This document shows positions 17,492 to 25,983 of a DNA stretch of 64,000 bases, piece by piece. The notes beneath the pieces are model-generated. The model made no database searches. It was not told where the DNA came from and saw only the letters and a program-made list of their open reading frames with translations. Source of the stretch: UBA1573 sp034005165 (GTDB lineage: Bacteria > Pseudomonadota > Alphaproteobacteria > Micavibrionales > Micavibrionaceae); NCBI GenBank assembly GCA_034005165.1, contig JAVEVE010000005.1, forward strand, positions 68,304 to 132,303. Direction: 5' to 3'. The translations under genes were made by a program, and so were the position numbers. The number at the start of each line of letters is the position of its first letter. Within the stretch, counting starts at the first letter, position 1.

Positions 17492-17812
17492 ATGGCAAAA
17501 GCAAAAGAAGCAAAAAAGGTCGCAACCGAACAAGACTACGTGACAATCGTTAAGCCGATTGTAACCGAGAAATCCATGATGGGCTCTCAACACGGTCAAG
17601 TAACGTTCCAGGTTGCTCCAACCGCAACCAAGCCACAAATCAAACAAGCTGTTGAAGCATTGTTCGATGTGAAGGTTGCTGCCGTGAATACCATCACGAC
17701 AAAAGGTAAGACCAAGCGCTTCAAAGGTATTCTTGGAAAGCGTTCTGACGTTAAAAAAGCGATTGTTACCCTTGTTGAGGGTGAATCAATCGATGTCGGA
17801 ACCGGTGTATAG
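17492..17812 (+). CDS. rplW: 50S ribosomal protein L23
   Basis: 106 aa. IVKPIVTEKSMM near residue 17 and VNTITTKGKTKRFKG near 67 are the L23 landmarks. Lies at the polypeptide exit and docks SRP and trigger factor. The ATG follows AAGGAGATAAAA. Confidence 0.96.
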   Translation: MAKAKEAKKVATEQDYVTIVKPIVTEKSMMGSQHGQVTFQVAPTATKPQIKQAVEALFDVKVAAVNTITTKGKTKRFKGILGKRSDVKKAIVTLVEGESIDVGTGV

Positions 17813-17840
17813 TTGAGAATTTGGGAAGAGGATAAGCAAA

Positions 17841-18662
17841 ATGGCTTTGAAAAAATATAATCCGACAACCCCGGGCCAACGTCAGTTGGTATTGGTTGAC
17901 CGCAGCCAGCTCTGGAAAGGTGCTCCTGAAAAGTCTTTGACTGAAGGAAAACACAGAAAAGGCGGACGGAACAATACCGGACGTATTACCCAACGTTTCT
18001 TGGGTGGCGGACACAAACAGCGTTACCGTATTATCGACTTTAAGCGTACTAAAGTTGATATGGAAGCTACCGTATTGCGCTTGGAATATGACCCGAACCG
18101 TACAGCTTTCATTGCGTTGGTTCAGTACGAAGACGGTGAGAAGTCATACATTTTGGCTCCACAACGTTTGGCAGAAGGCGACAAGATCGTTTCCAGCGAA
18201 CGTGCGGACATCAAAATCGGCAACACATTGCCTTTGAAAAACATGCCTGTTGGGACCATTATCCATAACGTGGAAATGAAACCGGGTAAGGGTGGTCAGT
18301 TGGCTCGTGCAGGCGGTACTTTCGCCCAGCTCGTTGGTCGTGACCAAGGATATGCACAGATTAAACTGTCTTCTGGTGAAATGCGTATGGTGCGTGGTGA
18401 ATGCTTGGCAACCATCGGTGCTGTATCTAATCCGGATCAGAAAAACATCAATATCGGTAAGGCTGGACGTAACCGTTGGTTGGGTCGCAAGCCTCACCAA
18501 CGTGGTATCACCATGAACCCTGTTGATCACCCACATGGCGGTCGTACAAACGGTGGTGTTCACTGGTGTTCTCCGACTGGTGTACCTGCTAAAGGTTACA
18601 AAACACGTAAGAATAAAGCGACTGACAAGTTTATTATTCGTCGTCGTAAGAGCAAGAAGTAG
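17841..18662 (+). CDS. rplB: 50S ribosomal protein L2
   Basis: 273 aa. The conserved C-terminal GITMNPVDHPHGGRTNGG, with the catalysis-linked histidine, is near residues 215-232. One of the core proteins at the peptidyl-transferase centre. GGGAAGAGGATAAGCAAA precedes the start. Confidence 0.97.
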   Translation: MALKKYNPTTPGQRQLVLVDRSQLWKGAPEKSLTEGKHRKGGRNNTGRITQRFLGGGHKQRYRIIDFKRTKVDMEATVLRLEYDPNRTAFIALVQYEDGEKSYILAPQRLAEGDKIVSSERADIKIGNTLPLKNMPVGTIIHNVEMKPGKGGQLARAGGTFAQLVGRDQGYAQIKLSSGEMRMVRGECLATIGAVSNPDQKNINIGKAGRNRWLGRKPHQRGITMNPVDHPHGGRTNGGVHWCSPTGVPAKGYKTRKNKATDKFIIRRRKSKK

Positions 18663-18690
18663 AATTTGAGGAAGGCTGAGGTATAAAAAC

Positions 18691-18960
18691 ATGGCTCGTT
18701 CAACTTGGAAAGGCCCCTTTGTTGATGGACATCTTCTCAAGAAAGTAGAAGAAGTACGTCAATCTGGAAAAAATACACCGATCAAGACCTGGTCGCGTCG
18801 TTCGACGATCCTGCCCCAAATGGTAGGTCTGACAATGGCTGTTCACAATGGGAACAAATTTATTCCTGTTCTGGTCACAGACAACATGATTGGTCACAAA
18901 TTGGGTGAATTTGCACACACGCGTACCTTTAAAGGTCACGGTGGTGATAAGAAGAAATAA
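18691..18960 (+). CDS. rpsS: 30S ribosomal protein S19
   Basis: 89 aa; begins MARSTWKGPFVDGHLLKKVE. The middle segment KTWSRRSTILPQMVGLTMAV is characteristic. Forms the head complex with S13 and contacts the A-site tRNA. 10 bases before rplV. Confidence 0.97.
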   Translation: MARSTWKGPFVDGHLLKKVEEVRQSGKNTPIKTWSRRSTILPQMVGLTMAVHNGNKFIPVLVTDNMIGHKLGEFAHTRTFKGHGGDKKK

Positions 18961-18970
18961 GGAATAAATC

Positions 18971-19345
18971 ATGGGAAAGCCTAAGAACGAAAGACGCGTA
19001 GCGGATAACGAAGCAAGAGCATTTGCTAAGTATATCGACTCCAGCCCATACAAGTTGAACTTGGTGGCAGAGATGATCCGCGGGAAAAAAGCCGAGAAAG
19101 CTCTTGTTGATCTCGACTTCTGCAACAAACGTGTTGCTCGCGATGTGAAAAAAGTTTTGCAGTCTGCTGTCGCAAACGCCGAGAACAATCACTCTTTGGA
19201 TGTCGATCGTCTCTATGTTGCTGAAGCAACCGTTGGTAAGTCAATTGTCATGAAACGTTTCATGGCACGTGCTCGCGGTCGTGCAGGTCGTATCGAGAAA
19301 TTTTTCAGCAACTTGACAGTTGTTGTCAGAGAAAAAGCTGAATAG
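18971..19345 (+). CDS. rplV: 50S ribosomal protein L22
   Basis: 124 aa. Conserved C-terminal loop KRFMARARGRAGRIEK (residues about 95-110) lines the exit tunnel opposite L4. AAGGAATAAATC precedes the ATG. Confidence 0.96.
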   Translation: MGKPKNERRVADNEARAFAKYIDSSPYKLNLVAEMIRGKKAEKALVDLDFCNKRVARDVKKVLQSAVANAENNHSLDVDRLYVAEATVGKSIVMKRFMARARGRAGRIEKFFSNLTVVVREKAE

Positions 19346-19360
19346 GAGTAGGGGATAAAC

Positions 19361-20047
19361 ATGGGTCAGAAAGTTAATCCAATTGGTATTCGTGTCGGCA
19401 TTAACCGCACTTGGGATTCCCGCTGGTTCTCCGGTAAAGATTATGCCGTTAAACTGGTTGAAGATCTGAAGCTGCGAGAATTCGTGCAAGATAAATTAAA
19501 AGCAGCAGGTATCAGCAAGGTTATTGTTGAACGTGCGGCAAAAAATACCCGAGTTACTGTTCATACAGCACGCCCAGGTGTCATCATCGGTAAAAAAGGT
19601 GCTGATATTGAGAAACTCCGTAAGGATCTTTCAGCGAAGTCAGGTGGTGAAGTATCTCTGAATATTGTTGAGATCCGCAAGCCTGAAATTGATGCGCAAT
19701 TGGTTGCTGAAGGTATCGCGCAACAACTCGAGCGTCGTGTATCTTTCCGCCGCGCGATGAAGCGTGCAGTTCAATCTGCTATGCGTTTGGGTGCAAAAGG
19801 AATTCGTGTAAATGTATCTGGTCGTCTGGCTGGTGCTGACATCGCACGTATGGAATGGTACCGCGAAGGTCAAGTGCCTTTGCATACACTGCGCGCTGAT
19901 CTGGACTATGGTGTTGCTGAAGGTCTGACCACCTACGGTATCATCGGAGTTAAAGTATGGATCTATAAAGGTGATGTCATGGAACACGATCCAATGGCTC
20001 GTGACAAGCGTATGGCAGAAACCGTTGGCGCGACAAAACGCGACTAG
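19361..20047 (+). CDS. rpsC: 30S ribosomal protein S3
   Basis: 228 aa. KH domain GVIIGKKGADIEKLR near residues 69-83 and the C-terminal ISGRLAG-like block (VNVSGRLAGADIARMEW) near 150. Head protein at the mRNA entry site. The ATG follows GGAGTAGGGGATAAAC. Confidence 0.97.
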   Translation: MGQKVNPIGIRVGINRTWDSRWFSGKDYAVKLVEDLKLREFVQDKLKAAGISKVIVERAAKNTRVTVHTARPGVIIGKKGADIEKLRKDLSAKSGGEVSLNIVEIRKPEIDAQLVAEGIAQQLERRVSFRRAMKRAVQSAMRLGAKGIRVNVSGRLAGADIARMEWYREGQVPLHTLRADLDYGVAEGLTTYGIIGVKVWIYKGDVMEHDPMARDKRMAETVGATKRD

Positions 20048-20100
20048 GCTTAAGTCTGGAACGTGACTGGAATTAGATAAAAGGAAGTATGGAGTAGGAA

Positions 20101-20514
20101 ATGCTCTCACCAAAGAAAACAAAATACAGAAAAGCCCATAAAGGCCGTATTCACGGAAACGCCAAAGGCGGAAACGAAGTGTCCTTCGGTTCTTTCGGTT
20201 TGAAAGCGATGGAACCTGAGCGTATTACAGCGCGTCAGATCGAGGCTGCACGTCGTGCTTTGACCCGTCACATCAAGCGTCAAGGTAAAGTATGGATCCG
20301 TGTGTTTCCTGACGTGCCAGTATCCAAAAAACCTCTTGAGGTTCGTATGGGTTCTGGTAAAGGCTCCCCAGAATTCTGGGTATGCCGTGTTAAGCCAGGT
20401 CGCATCATGTTTGAAATTGAAGGTGTAGCAGAAGAACTGGCTCGTGAAGCCATGACTTTGGCAGCCGCAAAACTTCCTATTCAGACCAAATTCGTCAAGC
20501 GTATTGCTGAATAG
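20101..20514 (+). CDS. rplP: 50S ribosomal protein L16
   Basis: 137 aa. MLSPKKTKYRKAHKGR start and RMGSGKGSPEFWV near residue 82 are L16 signatures. Organises the A-site side of the 50S. GGAAGTATGGAGTAGGAA gives the ribosome site. Confidence 0.97.
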   Translation: MLSPKKTKYRKAHKGRIHGNAKGGNEVSFGSFGLKAMEPERITARQIEAARRALTRHIKRQGKVWIRVFPDVPVSKKPLEVRMGSGKGSPEFWVCRVKPGRIMFEIEGVAEELAREAMTLAAAKLPIQTKFVKRIAE

Positions 20515-20537
20515 TAGATAAGGTATTGGAGATAAAA

Positions 20538-20762
20538 ATGGCTAAGGCAAAAGCAACAAACAAAGCAGAAGATTTGAAAGGCAAAAGCGCCGACGAATTG
20601 AACGCAATGCTTCTCGACCTGCGCAAGCAGCAAATGGACATGCGTTTCCAAGTGGCTGGTGGTCAAATGCAAAACACCGCCGAAATCCGCAAGGTTCGTC
20701 GTACCATTGCTCGTGTTAAAACATTTATGAGCCAGCAACAAGCTGCTCAAGCTGCCAAATAA
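20538..20762 (+). CDS. rpmC: 50S ribosomal protein L29
   Basis: 74 aa from the ATG at 20538, chosen over an upstream in-frame TTG because TTGGAGAT sits at Shine-Dalgarno distance. LLDLRKQQMDMRFQVAGGQ and NTAEIRKVRRTIARVKT are typical of L29, which lies at the exit tunnel beside L23. Confidence 0.95.
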   Translation: MAKAKATNKAEDLKGKSADELNAMLLDLRKQQMDMRFQVAGGQMQNTAEIRKVRRTIARVKTFMSQQQAAQAAK

Positions 20763-20780
20763 GGCTAGAAGGAGTTAAGT

Positions 20781-21119
20781 ATGCCACGTCGTGTATTGGA
20801 AGGCCGCGTAGTAAGTGATGCAATGGACAAGACAGTAACAGTCTTGGTTGAGCGTCGTACCATGCACCCTATTTATAAAAAATACGTGAAACAAAGTGCT
20901 AAATATGCTGCACATGATGAGAGCAATCTCTTCCGTGTAGGTGACAAGGTGGAAATCGAAGAATGCCGCCCATTGTCCAAACGCAAGACATGGACCGTAG
21001 TTACGGATCCAAAATCCTTGGGTCGTGAACTGACCGCTAAGGTAAAAGCTAACGCCTCTGCAGAAGCTGCACCGGCAAAAGCGAAAAAAGCCGCTCCTAA
21101 AAAAGCAGCTAAGAAGTAG
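20781..21119 (+). CDS. rpsQ: 30S ribosomal protein S17 with Lys/Ala tail
   Basis: 112 aa against about 80-85 for many S17 proteins. The OB-fold core (VVSDAMDKTVTVLVERR, then VGDKVEIEECRPLSKRKTW) ends near residue 80. The remainder is an Ala/Lys-rich tail, similar in style to those on L3 and L17 here. AGAAGGAGTTAAGT precedes the start. Confidence 0.96.
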   Translation: MPRRVLEGRVVSDAMDKTVTVLVERRTMHPIYKKYVKQSAKYAAHDESNLFRVGDKVEIEECRPLSKRKTWTVVTDPKSLGRELTAKVKANASAEAAPAKAKKAAPKKAAKK

Positions 21120-21157
21120 GAAACAAGGTTTAACTAAAGAAATTCGGGTGAACGAAA

Positions 21158-21526
21158 ATGATCCAGATGGAATCAAATCTTGATGTAGCAGACAACTCCG
21201 GCGCACGCCGTGTCTCCTGTATCAAAGTATTGGGTGGCTCTAAACGCCGCTTTGCAAATATCGGCGATGTGATCGTAGTGTCTATCAAGGATGCGATTCC
21301 ACGTGGTCGTGTGAAAAAAGGTGATGTTCACCGTGCGGTGATCGTACGGACCTCTTCCGGTTTGCACAGAGAAAACGGCGAAACCATTCGTTTCGATGGC
21401 AATGCTGTTGTTCTGATCAACAAACAGGGCGAGCCTATCGGAACCCGTATATTTGGCCCAGTAACACGTGAATTGCGTGGTAAAGGCTACATGAAAATTA
21501 TTTCTCTGGCTTCCGAGGTGCTCTAA
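21158..21526 (+). CDS. rplN: 50S ribosomal protein L14
   Basis: 122 aa, family length. Starts MIQMESNLDVADNSGARRV, highly conserved. Ends one base before the rplX start codon, so rplN and rplX are translationally coupled. Confidence 0.97.
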   Translation: MIQMESNLDVADNSGARRVSCIKVLGGSKRRFANIGDVIVVSIKDAIPRGRVKKGDVHRAVIVRTSSGLHRENGETIRFDGNAVVLINKQGEPIGTRIFGPVTRELRGKGYMKIISLASEVL

Positions 21527-21850
21527 ATGGCTCAGGCAAAATTAAAAATTAAAAAAGGCGACCAGGTTGTCGTTATTACAGGTAAAGACAAAGGTAAAAC
21601 CGGTGAAGTAACACAGGTTATGCCAGCGGAAAACCGTGTTATCGTGAGCGGTATCAATATTATGACCAAACATGCTAAGCCAACCCAATTCTCGGCTGGT
21701 GGTTTGCAAAAGATTGAAGCACCGATTCATGTGTCTAATGTGGCTTTGGCTGATCCGAAATCCGGAAAACCAACCAAAGTCGGAATGAAAAAGCTGGATG
21801 ATGGCAAAAAAGTACGTTTTGCCAAAAAATCCGGTGAAACGATCGCTTAA
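21527..21850 (+). CDS. rplX: 50S ribosomal protein L24
   Basis: 107 aa. KOW motif KGDQVVVITGKDKGKTGEV at residues 9-27. The ATG follows the rplN TAA directly. Assembly initiator of the 50S. Its stop overlaps an upstream in-frame ATG of rplE. Confidence 0.96.
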   Translation: MAQAKLKIKKGDQVVVITGKDKGKTGEVTQVMPAENRVIVSGINIMTKHAKPTQFSAGGLQKIEAPIHVSNVALADPKSGKPTKVGMKKLDDGKKVRFAKKSGETIA

Positions 21851-21864
21851 TGGATGGTAGGAAA

Positions 21865-22425
21865 ATGACCGCTCAGGAAAAATACGTTCCAAAACTGGAA
21901 GAAAGATATAAAAAAGAGCTCGCGCCGGCTATGAAAGAAAGCCGCGGCTACCAAAATGTTCATGAGATCCCGAAACTAGAAAAAATCGTGATCAACATGG
22001 GTGTTGGCCAGGCAGCTATTGACAAAAAGCACATGGAAACAGCCCTGAAAGACCTGACAATTATAGCTGGTCAGAAGGCTGTTGCAACCAAGGCGCGTAA
22101 ATCCAACGCATCCTTCAAAATCCGTGAAGGTATGGCAATTGGGGCAAAAGTGACTTTGCGTGGCAAACGCATGTATGAATTTCTTGACCGACTGGTCACA
22201 ATTGCGCTACCACGTGTTCGTGACTTCCGCGGCATTAACGGAAAAGCTTTTGACGGCCGTGGAAACTATGCTCTGGGTATCAAAGATCATACGATCTTCC
22301 CTGAAATCAACTTTGATAAAGTTGAAGCAGCTCGCGGGATGGATATTATTATCTGTACATCGGCTAAAACCGATGATGAAGCAAAAGAATTGCTGCGCGG
22401 CTTTGATATGCCGTTCAGAAACTAA
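21865..22425 (+). CDS. rplE: 50S ribosomal protein L5
   Basis: 186 aa from the ATG at 21865. An earlier in-frame ATG at 21850 overlaps the rplX stop, but GGTAGGAAA sits before the second one, giving MTAQEKYVPKLEERYKKEL. KIVINMGVGQA and GNYALGIKDHTIFPEI are L5 signatures. Binds 5S rRNA in the central protuberance. Confidence 0.95.
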   Translation: MTAQEKYVPKLEERYKKELAPAMKESRGYQNVHEIPKLEKIVINMGVGQAAIDKKHMETALKDLTIIAGQKAVATKARKSNASFKIREGMAIGAKVTLRGKRMYEFLDRLVTIALPRVRDFRGINGKAFDGRGNYALGIKDHTIFPEINFDKVEAARGMDIIICTSAKTDDEAKELLRGFDMPFRN

Positions 22426-22445
22426 AATTTGAAAAGAGGACGAGA

Positions 22446-22751
22446 ATGGCAAAAGTCAGTGCTGTAAACCGTAATGAAAAGCGCAAAAAAATGGCCAAAC
22501 GTGATGCGGCCAAGCGTGCAAAACTTAAGGCAATGATCATGGATCGTGAATTGCCAATCGAAGAGCGCTTTGCACTCTCCGTTAAATTGGCCCAATTGCC
22601 AAGAAACGGCGCAGAAACCCGCATCCGCAACCGTTGTGCTTTAACCGGTCGTCCGCGTGCATACTATCGTAAATTTAGCTTGAGCCGTATCTCACTGCGC
22701 AAACTGGCCTCCGAAGGTCAATTGCCTGGTGTAACGAAGTCTAGCTGGTAA
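22446..22751 (+). CDS. rpsN: 30S ribosomal protein S14 (zinc-independent long form)
   Basis: 101 aa. RNRCALTGRPRAYYRKF near residue 61 is the S14 core. The CxxC pair of the short zinc form is absent. AAAAGAGGACGAGA precedes the ATG. Confidence 0.97.
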   Translation: MAKVSAVNRNEKRKKMAKRDAAKRAKLKAMIMDRELPIEERFALSVKLAQLPRNGAETRIRNRCALTGRPRAYYRKFSLSRISLRKLASEGQLPGVTKSSW

Positions 22752-22771
22752 GAATTAGGAGATATTAGATC

Positions 22772-23170
22772 ATGTCTATGAGTGATCCATTAGGAGATAT
22801 GTTGACCCGCATCCGTAACGGACAGAGCGCTGCTCTGAAACAAGTTGGGTGCCCTGCATCTAATTTACGCGGAGCTGTTTTGGCTGTTTTGAAAGCTGCC
22901 GGTTATATCCGTGGCTATCAGGAAACTGCTGATGACCGTGGTCACAAACAGTTTGTTATCGACTTGAAATATAGCGAAGGCGAACCTGTTATTCGTGAAT
23001 TGCACCGTGTGTCCAAGCCTGGACGTCGTGTTTATGCGTCTGCAACCGATATCCCGCGTTATTATAACGGATTGGGTGTTACGATTGTGTCCACACCACG
23101 TGGTGTTATGGCTGATCAGCAGGCTCGTGAAGAGAATGTTGGCGGTGAAGTTTTGTGCCAAGTCTTCTAA
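22772..23170 (+). CDS. rpsH: 30S ribosomal protein S8
   Basis: 132 aa; starts MSMSDPLGDMLTRIRNGQ. Ends with the S8 signature STPRGVMADQQAREENVGGE. Central-domain 16S rRNA binder; in E. coli also the spc-operon repressor. TTAGGAGATATTAGATC precedes the start. Confidence 0.97.
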   Translation: MSMSDPLGDMLTRIRNGQSAALKQVGCPASNLRGAVLAVLKAAGYIRGYQETADDRGHKQFVIDLKYSEGEPVIRELHRVSKPGRRVYASATDIPRYYNGLGVTIVSTPRGVMADQQAREENVGGEVLCQVF

Positions 23171-23218
23171 TTGAAGATAAGTCACGATTTGAATTGTAAT
23201 TAGAACGAGGAAAATAAA

Positions 23219-23755
23219 ATGTCTCGCGTTGGAAAAAACCCGGTCACAGTGCCTAGCGGCGTAACAGTTGACCTGAAAGACCAGCAAATGAAAGTCAAAG
23301 GCCCGAAAGGCGAATTGACTTTGGCTATTCACCCGAAAGTCACTGTTCAGGTAGAAAATGGTTCTGTGACCGTTGCACCGAACAGCAAGGATGATCGTGA
23401 GAGCCGTGCTTTATGGGCAACTGTACAGCGTCGGATCACAAATATGGTGATCGGTGTAACAGAAGGCTTCTCTAAAGACCTCGAGATCGAAGGTGTTGGT
23501 TACCGTTGCAACTTGCAAGGCAAAACCCTTGTTCTGCAATTAGGATTCAGCCATGACGTTCACTATCCAGTACCGGAAGGTATTTCGATCGCAGTTGATA
23601 AACAGACTGCAATTAAAATCACCGGTATCGATAAGGAACAGGTAGGTCAAGTCGCAGCCGAGATCCGTGGATACAGGCCACCTGAGCCATACAAAGGAAA
23701 AGGTGTTCGTTATGCAGGTGAATATATCCTGCGTAAAGAAGGCAAGAAGAAATAA
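23219..23755 (+). CDS. rplF: 50S ribosomal protein L6
   Basis: 178 aa. VGKNPVTVPSGV start and the C-terminal RPPEPYKGKGVRYAGEYI signature. Binds near the sarcin-ricin loop. AACGAGGAAAATAAA precedes the ATG. Confidence 0.97.
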   Translation: MSRVGKNPVTVPSGVTVDLKDQQMKVKGPKGELTLAIHPKVTVQVENGSVTVAPNSKDDRESRALWATVQRRITNMVIGVTEGFSKDLEIEGVGYRCNLQGKTLVLQLGFSHDVHYPVPEGISIAVDKQTAIKITGIDKEQVGQVAAEIRGYRPPEPYKGKGVRYAGEYILRKEGKKK

Positions 23756-23792
23756 TAATTAGGAAATAATGTAGGCAAGAAGGACGAAAATC

Positions 23793-24149
23793 ATGCGTCA
23801 ACCAGAAACAAATGCACAAAGACGGGCTCGCCGCGTGCGCGCAAAACTGAGCCGTATCAATAAAGCAGAACTGCCACGTTTGTCCGTGCACCGTACAAAC
23901 AACCAGATCTATGCACAAATAATTGATGATGTGCAGGGTGTAACATTGGCCGCAGCGTCCACACTGGAAGGTGATATGCGCAAAACAGGTGGAAATGTAG
24001 GTGCCGCTTCTAAAGTTGGAGCATTGCTTGCTGAACGGGCAAAATCTGCAAAAATTACCAAAGTGATGTTTGACCGCGGAAGCTTCCGTTATCATGGCCG
24101 CATCAAGGCTTTGGCTGAGGCCGCCCGTGAAGGTGGATTGGAATTCTAG
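23793..24149 (+). CDS. rplR: 50S ribosomal protein L18
   Basis: 118 aa. LPRLSVHRTNNQIYAQIIDD near residue 28 and FDRGSFRYHGRIKALAEAAR near the C-terminus identify L18, the 5S rRNA binder. AGAAGGACGAAAATC precedes the ATG. Confidence 0.96.
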   Translation: MRQPETNAQRRARRVRAKLSRINKAELPRLSVHRTNNQIYAQIIDDVQGVTLAAASTLEGDMRKTGGNVGAASKVGALLAERAKSAKITKVMFDRGSFRYHGRIKALAEAAREGGLEF

Positions 24150-24169
24150 GAAGGAATGGTGAATTAAAG

Positions 24170-24760
24170 ATGGCTCGTCCTGATCGTAAACAACGCGAAG
24201 AACGCGAAGAAGTAGAATTGAACGAACGCCTGGTTGCCGTCAACCGCGTTGCTAAAGTTGTAAAAGGTGGTCGTCGTTTCGGCTTCGCAGCTTTGGTAGT
24301 TGTTGGTGATGGCCGCGGTCGTGTAGGTCATGGTCACGCAAAAGCCCGTGAGGTGCCTGATGCAATCAAGAAGGCAACCGAGCAAGCAAAACGTAACATG
24401 ATTCGTGTTGCGCTTCGTGAAGGTCGTACATTGCACCATGATGTTATTGGTCGCTATGGCGCTGGCCGCATCCAGATGCGTACAGCACCAGCTGGTACCG
24501 GTATTATTGCTGGAGGTCCACTTCGTGCAGTATTTGAAGCTATAGGAATTCAAGACGTTGTTGCAAAAACAATCGGGACTAACAACCCGTACAACATGGT
24601 GAATGCAGCATTCGAAGGCTTGAAAAGCATGGAAAGCCCACGCTCAGTTGCTGCACGCCGCAGCAAAAAAGTCAGCGATGTCGTTGCTAACCGTGACGTC
24701 CGCATGAAGGAAGCGAAAGCAGACGATGCATCTGAAGATGCAGAAACTGCAGCAGAATAA
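24170..24760 (+). CDS. rpsE: 30S ribosomal protein S5
   Basis: 196 aa. The double-stranded RNA-binding-like N-domain has VVKGGRRFGFAALVVVGDG near residue 29; the C-domain has GTGIIAGGPLRAVFEA near 107. Decoding-accuracy protein. The C-terminal 30 residues form a charged tail. AAGGAATGGTGAATTAAAG precedes the start. Confidence 0.97.
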   Translation: MARPDRKQREEREEVELNERLVAVNRVAKVVKGGRRFGFAALVVVGDGRGRVGHGHAKAREVPDAIKKATEQAKRNMIRVALREGRTLHHDVIGRYGAGRIQMRTAPAGTGIIAGGPLRAVFEAIGIQDVVAKTIGTNNPYNMVNAAFEGLKSMESPRSVAARRSKKVSDVVANRDVRMKEAKADDASEDAETAAE

Positions 24761-24781
24761 TAAGGAAGAGGATGATCTGAA

Positions 24782-24997
24782 ATGGCACAAGCTAAAGCAA
24801 AAAAAGCAGACGCTTCTAAGAAGACGATCACAGTGACCCAAATCGGAAGCCCGATAGGTCGACGTCAAGATCAGGAACAAACACTTGTTGGTTTGGGTCT
24901 GAATAAAATGCACCGCTCCAAGCAGCTGGAAGATACACCTGCTGTGCGTGGTATGATCTATAAAGTCAGACACCTTGTTTCGGTTACTGAAGAGTAA
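24782..24997 (+). CDS. rpmD: 50S ribosomal protein L30
   Basis: 71 aa; ITVTQIGSPIGRRQDQEQTL (residues about 16-35) then NKMHRSKQLEDTPAVRGM are typical L30. GGAAGAGGATGATCTGAA gives the ribosome site. Confidence 0.95.
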   Translation: MAQAKAKKADASKKTITVTQIGSPIGRRQDQEQTLVGLGLNKMHRSKQLEDTPAVRGMIYKVRHLVSVTEE

Positions 24998-25032
24998 TCG
25001 GCAAGACAAAGGCCAAAGAAGGATAAAGAAAA

Positions 25033-25539
25033 ATGAAACTCAATGAACTTCAGCCTCAAGAAGGCGCTGTAAAGAAAAGAATGCGCGTTGGTCGTGGGAT
25101 CGGGTCCGGTAAGGGCAAGACCTGTGGTCGCGGTCAAAAAGGTCAGAAATCCCGTACCGGTGTAGCTATCAACGGTTTCGAGGGTGGACAAATGCCATTG
25201 TACCGTCGTTTGCCGAAATTCGGTTTCTTCAACCACTTTGCAAAAGACTATGCAACACTGAGCCTTGCACAGCTGCAGGCTGCGATTGATGCAGGTACAA
25301 TTGACGCTAAAGAAGCTATTCACTGCAAAATGCTGATGCAGGCAGGTATTGTCTCCAAGGCAAAAGACGGTGTTCGTCTCTTGGGCAATGGTGAGCTGAA
25401 ATCCAAAGTGACCTTGAAAATTGCTGGTGCAACCGCTTCTGCTAAAGCAGCAGTTGAGAAGGCAGGTGGTTCTCTTGAAATCATCGTGCCTGAAGTCAAG
25501 CCGGTTGTTCGCAAGAAAGCAATTCCGGGACAAAAATAG
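25033..25539 (+). CDS. rplO: 50S ribosomal protein L15
   Basis: 168 aa. RVGRGIGSGKGKTCGRGQKG near residue 18 and GFEGGQMPLYRRLPKFGF near 48 identify L15. Last gene of the long ribosomal transcript before the terminator at 25564; AAGAAGGATAAAGAAAA precedes the ATG. Confidence 0.97.
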   Translation: MKLNELQPQEGAVKKRMRVGRGIGSGKGKTCGRGQKGQKSRTGVAINGFEGGQMPLYRRLPKFGFFNHFAKDYATLSLAQLQAAIDAGTIDAKEAIHCKMLMQAGIVSKAKDGVRLLGNGELKSKVTLKIAGATASAKAAVEKAGGSLEIIVPEVKPVVRKKAIPGQK

Positions 25540-25563
25540 TCCTAAGGAAACCAAAGATTTTCT

Positions 25564-25587
25564 AGAGGCCGCAAGGCCTCTTTTCTT
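25564..25587 (+). terminator. Terminator after rplO
   Basis: AGAGGCC-GCAA-GGCCTCT, a perfect 7-bp stem with a GNRA loop, then TTTCTT. Splits rplO from secY, which are normally contiguous in the spc operon. Confidence 0.9.
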
Positions 25588-25593
25588 ATGGAC

Positions 25594-25626
25594 ATTCTGT
25601 AATTATCAAAGTCATATTTACAGAAT
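25594..25626. promoter_or_regulatory. 9-bp inverted repeat, possible operator
   Basis: ATTCTGTAA (25594-25602) and TTACAGAAT (25618-25626), perfect arms with a 15-base spacer. Lies just upstream of the promoter of the small gene at 25725. The same 9-mer occurs singly in the intergenic regions at 1278 and 43134. Confidence 0.35.
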
Positions 25627-25667
25627 ATAGATTATAAACTAAGGCTTCCTTTTTTATACGCTTTAAA

Positions 25668-25697
25668 CTTACATTCCGAGAATGACGCTGTTATAGT
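25668..25697 (+). promoter_or_regulatory. Probable promoter of the 38-codon gene
   Basis: CTTACA (25668-25673), 18 bases, TATAGT (25692-25697). The predicted start would lie about 20 bases before the start codon. Confidence 0.5.
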
Positions 25698-25724
25698 TCT
25701 TATATTATAAAAACGGAGGTTCCG

Positions 25725-25841
25725 ATGAAAAACGAATTCAATCATGCAAGACTAATCCCGAATGGTGATGGCATCACAAAGGATCCTCTTGTTGCTGTCG
25801 AAGGCACAGGAAGTACGATAACGCATGGGCTTGGTATTTAA
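25725..25841 (+). CDS. Small protein of 38 aa, unknown function
   Basis: Not recognised. The ATG at 25725 is preceded by ACGGAGGTTCCG, a near-perfect Shine-Dalgarno. The peptide starts MKNEFNHARLIPNGDGITKD and ends PLVAVEGTGSTITHGLGI. There is no membrane segment; the C-terminal half is Gly/Thr-rich, with GTGST and a hydrophobic final tetrapeptide. It has its own promoter-like sequence and a strong terminator, and terminators isolate it on both sides from rplO and secY. Could be a small regulatory protein, a signalling peptide or a toxin-like peptide; the sequence does not decide. Confidence 0.6.
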   Translation: MKNEFNHARLIPNGDGITKDPLVAVEGTGSTITHGLGI

Positions 25842-25869
25842 TTCGCCGAGCCATTTAATCCGATATCAA

Positions 25870-25897
25870 AACCGCGTCACTTTACGCGGTTTTTTTG
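25870..25897 (+). terminator. Terminator after the 38-codon gene
   Basis: AACCGCGT-CACTTT-ACGCGGTT with a run of T. Closes the small gene 87 bases before secY. Confidence 0.9.
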
Positions 25898-25983
25898 TGC
25901 CTATTGTTCTCTATCTCCGCTAGACAGACGCACCCCAATCCGCTACATAATTTGAGATTCAAATTACAAGGATAAATACAAAA

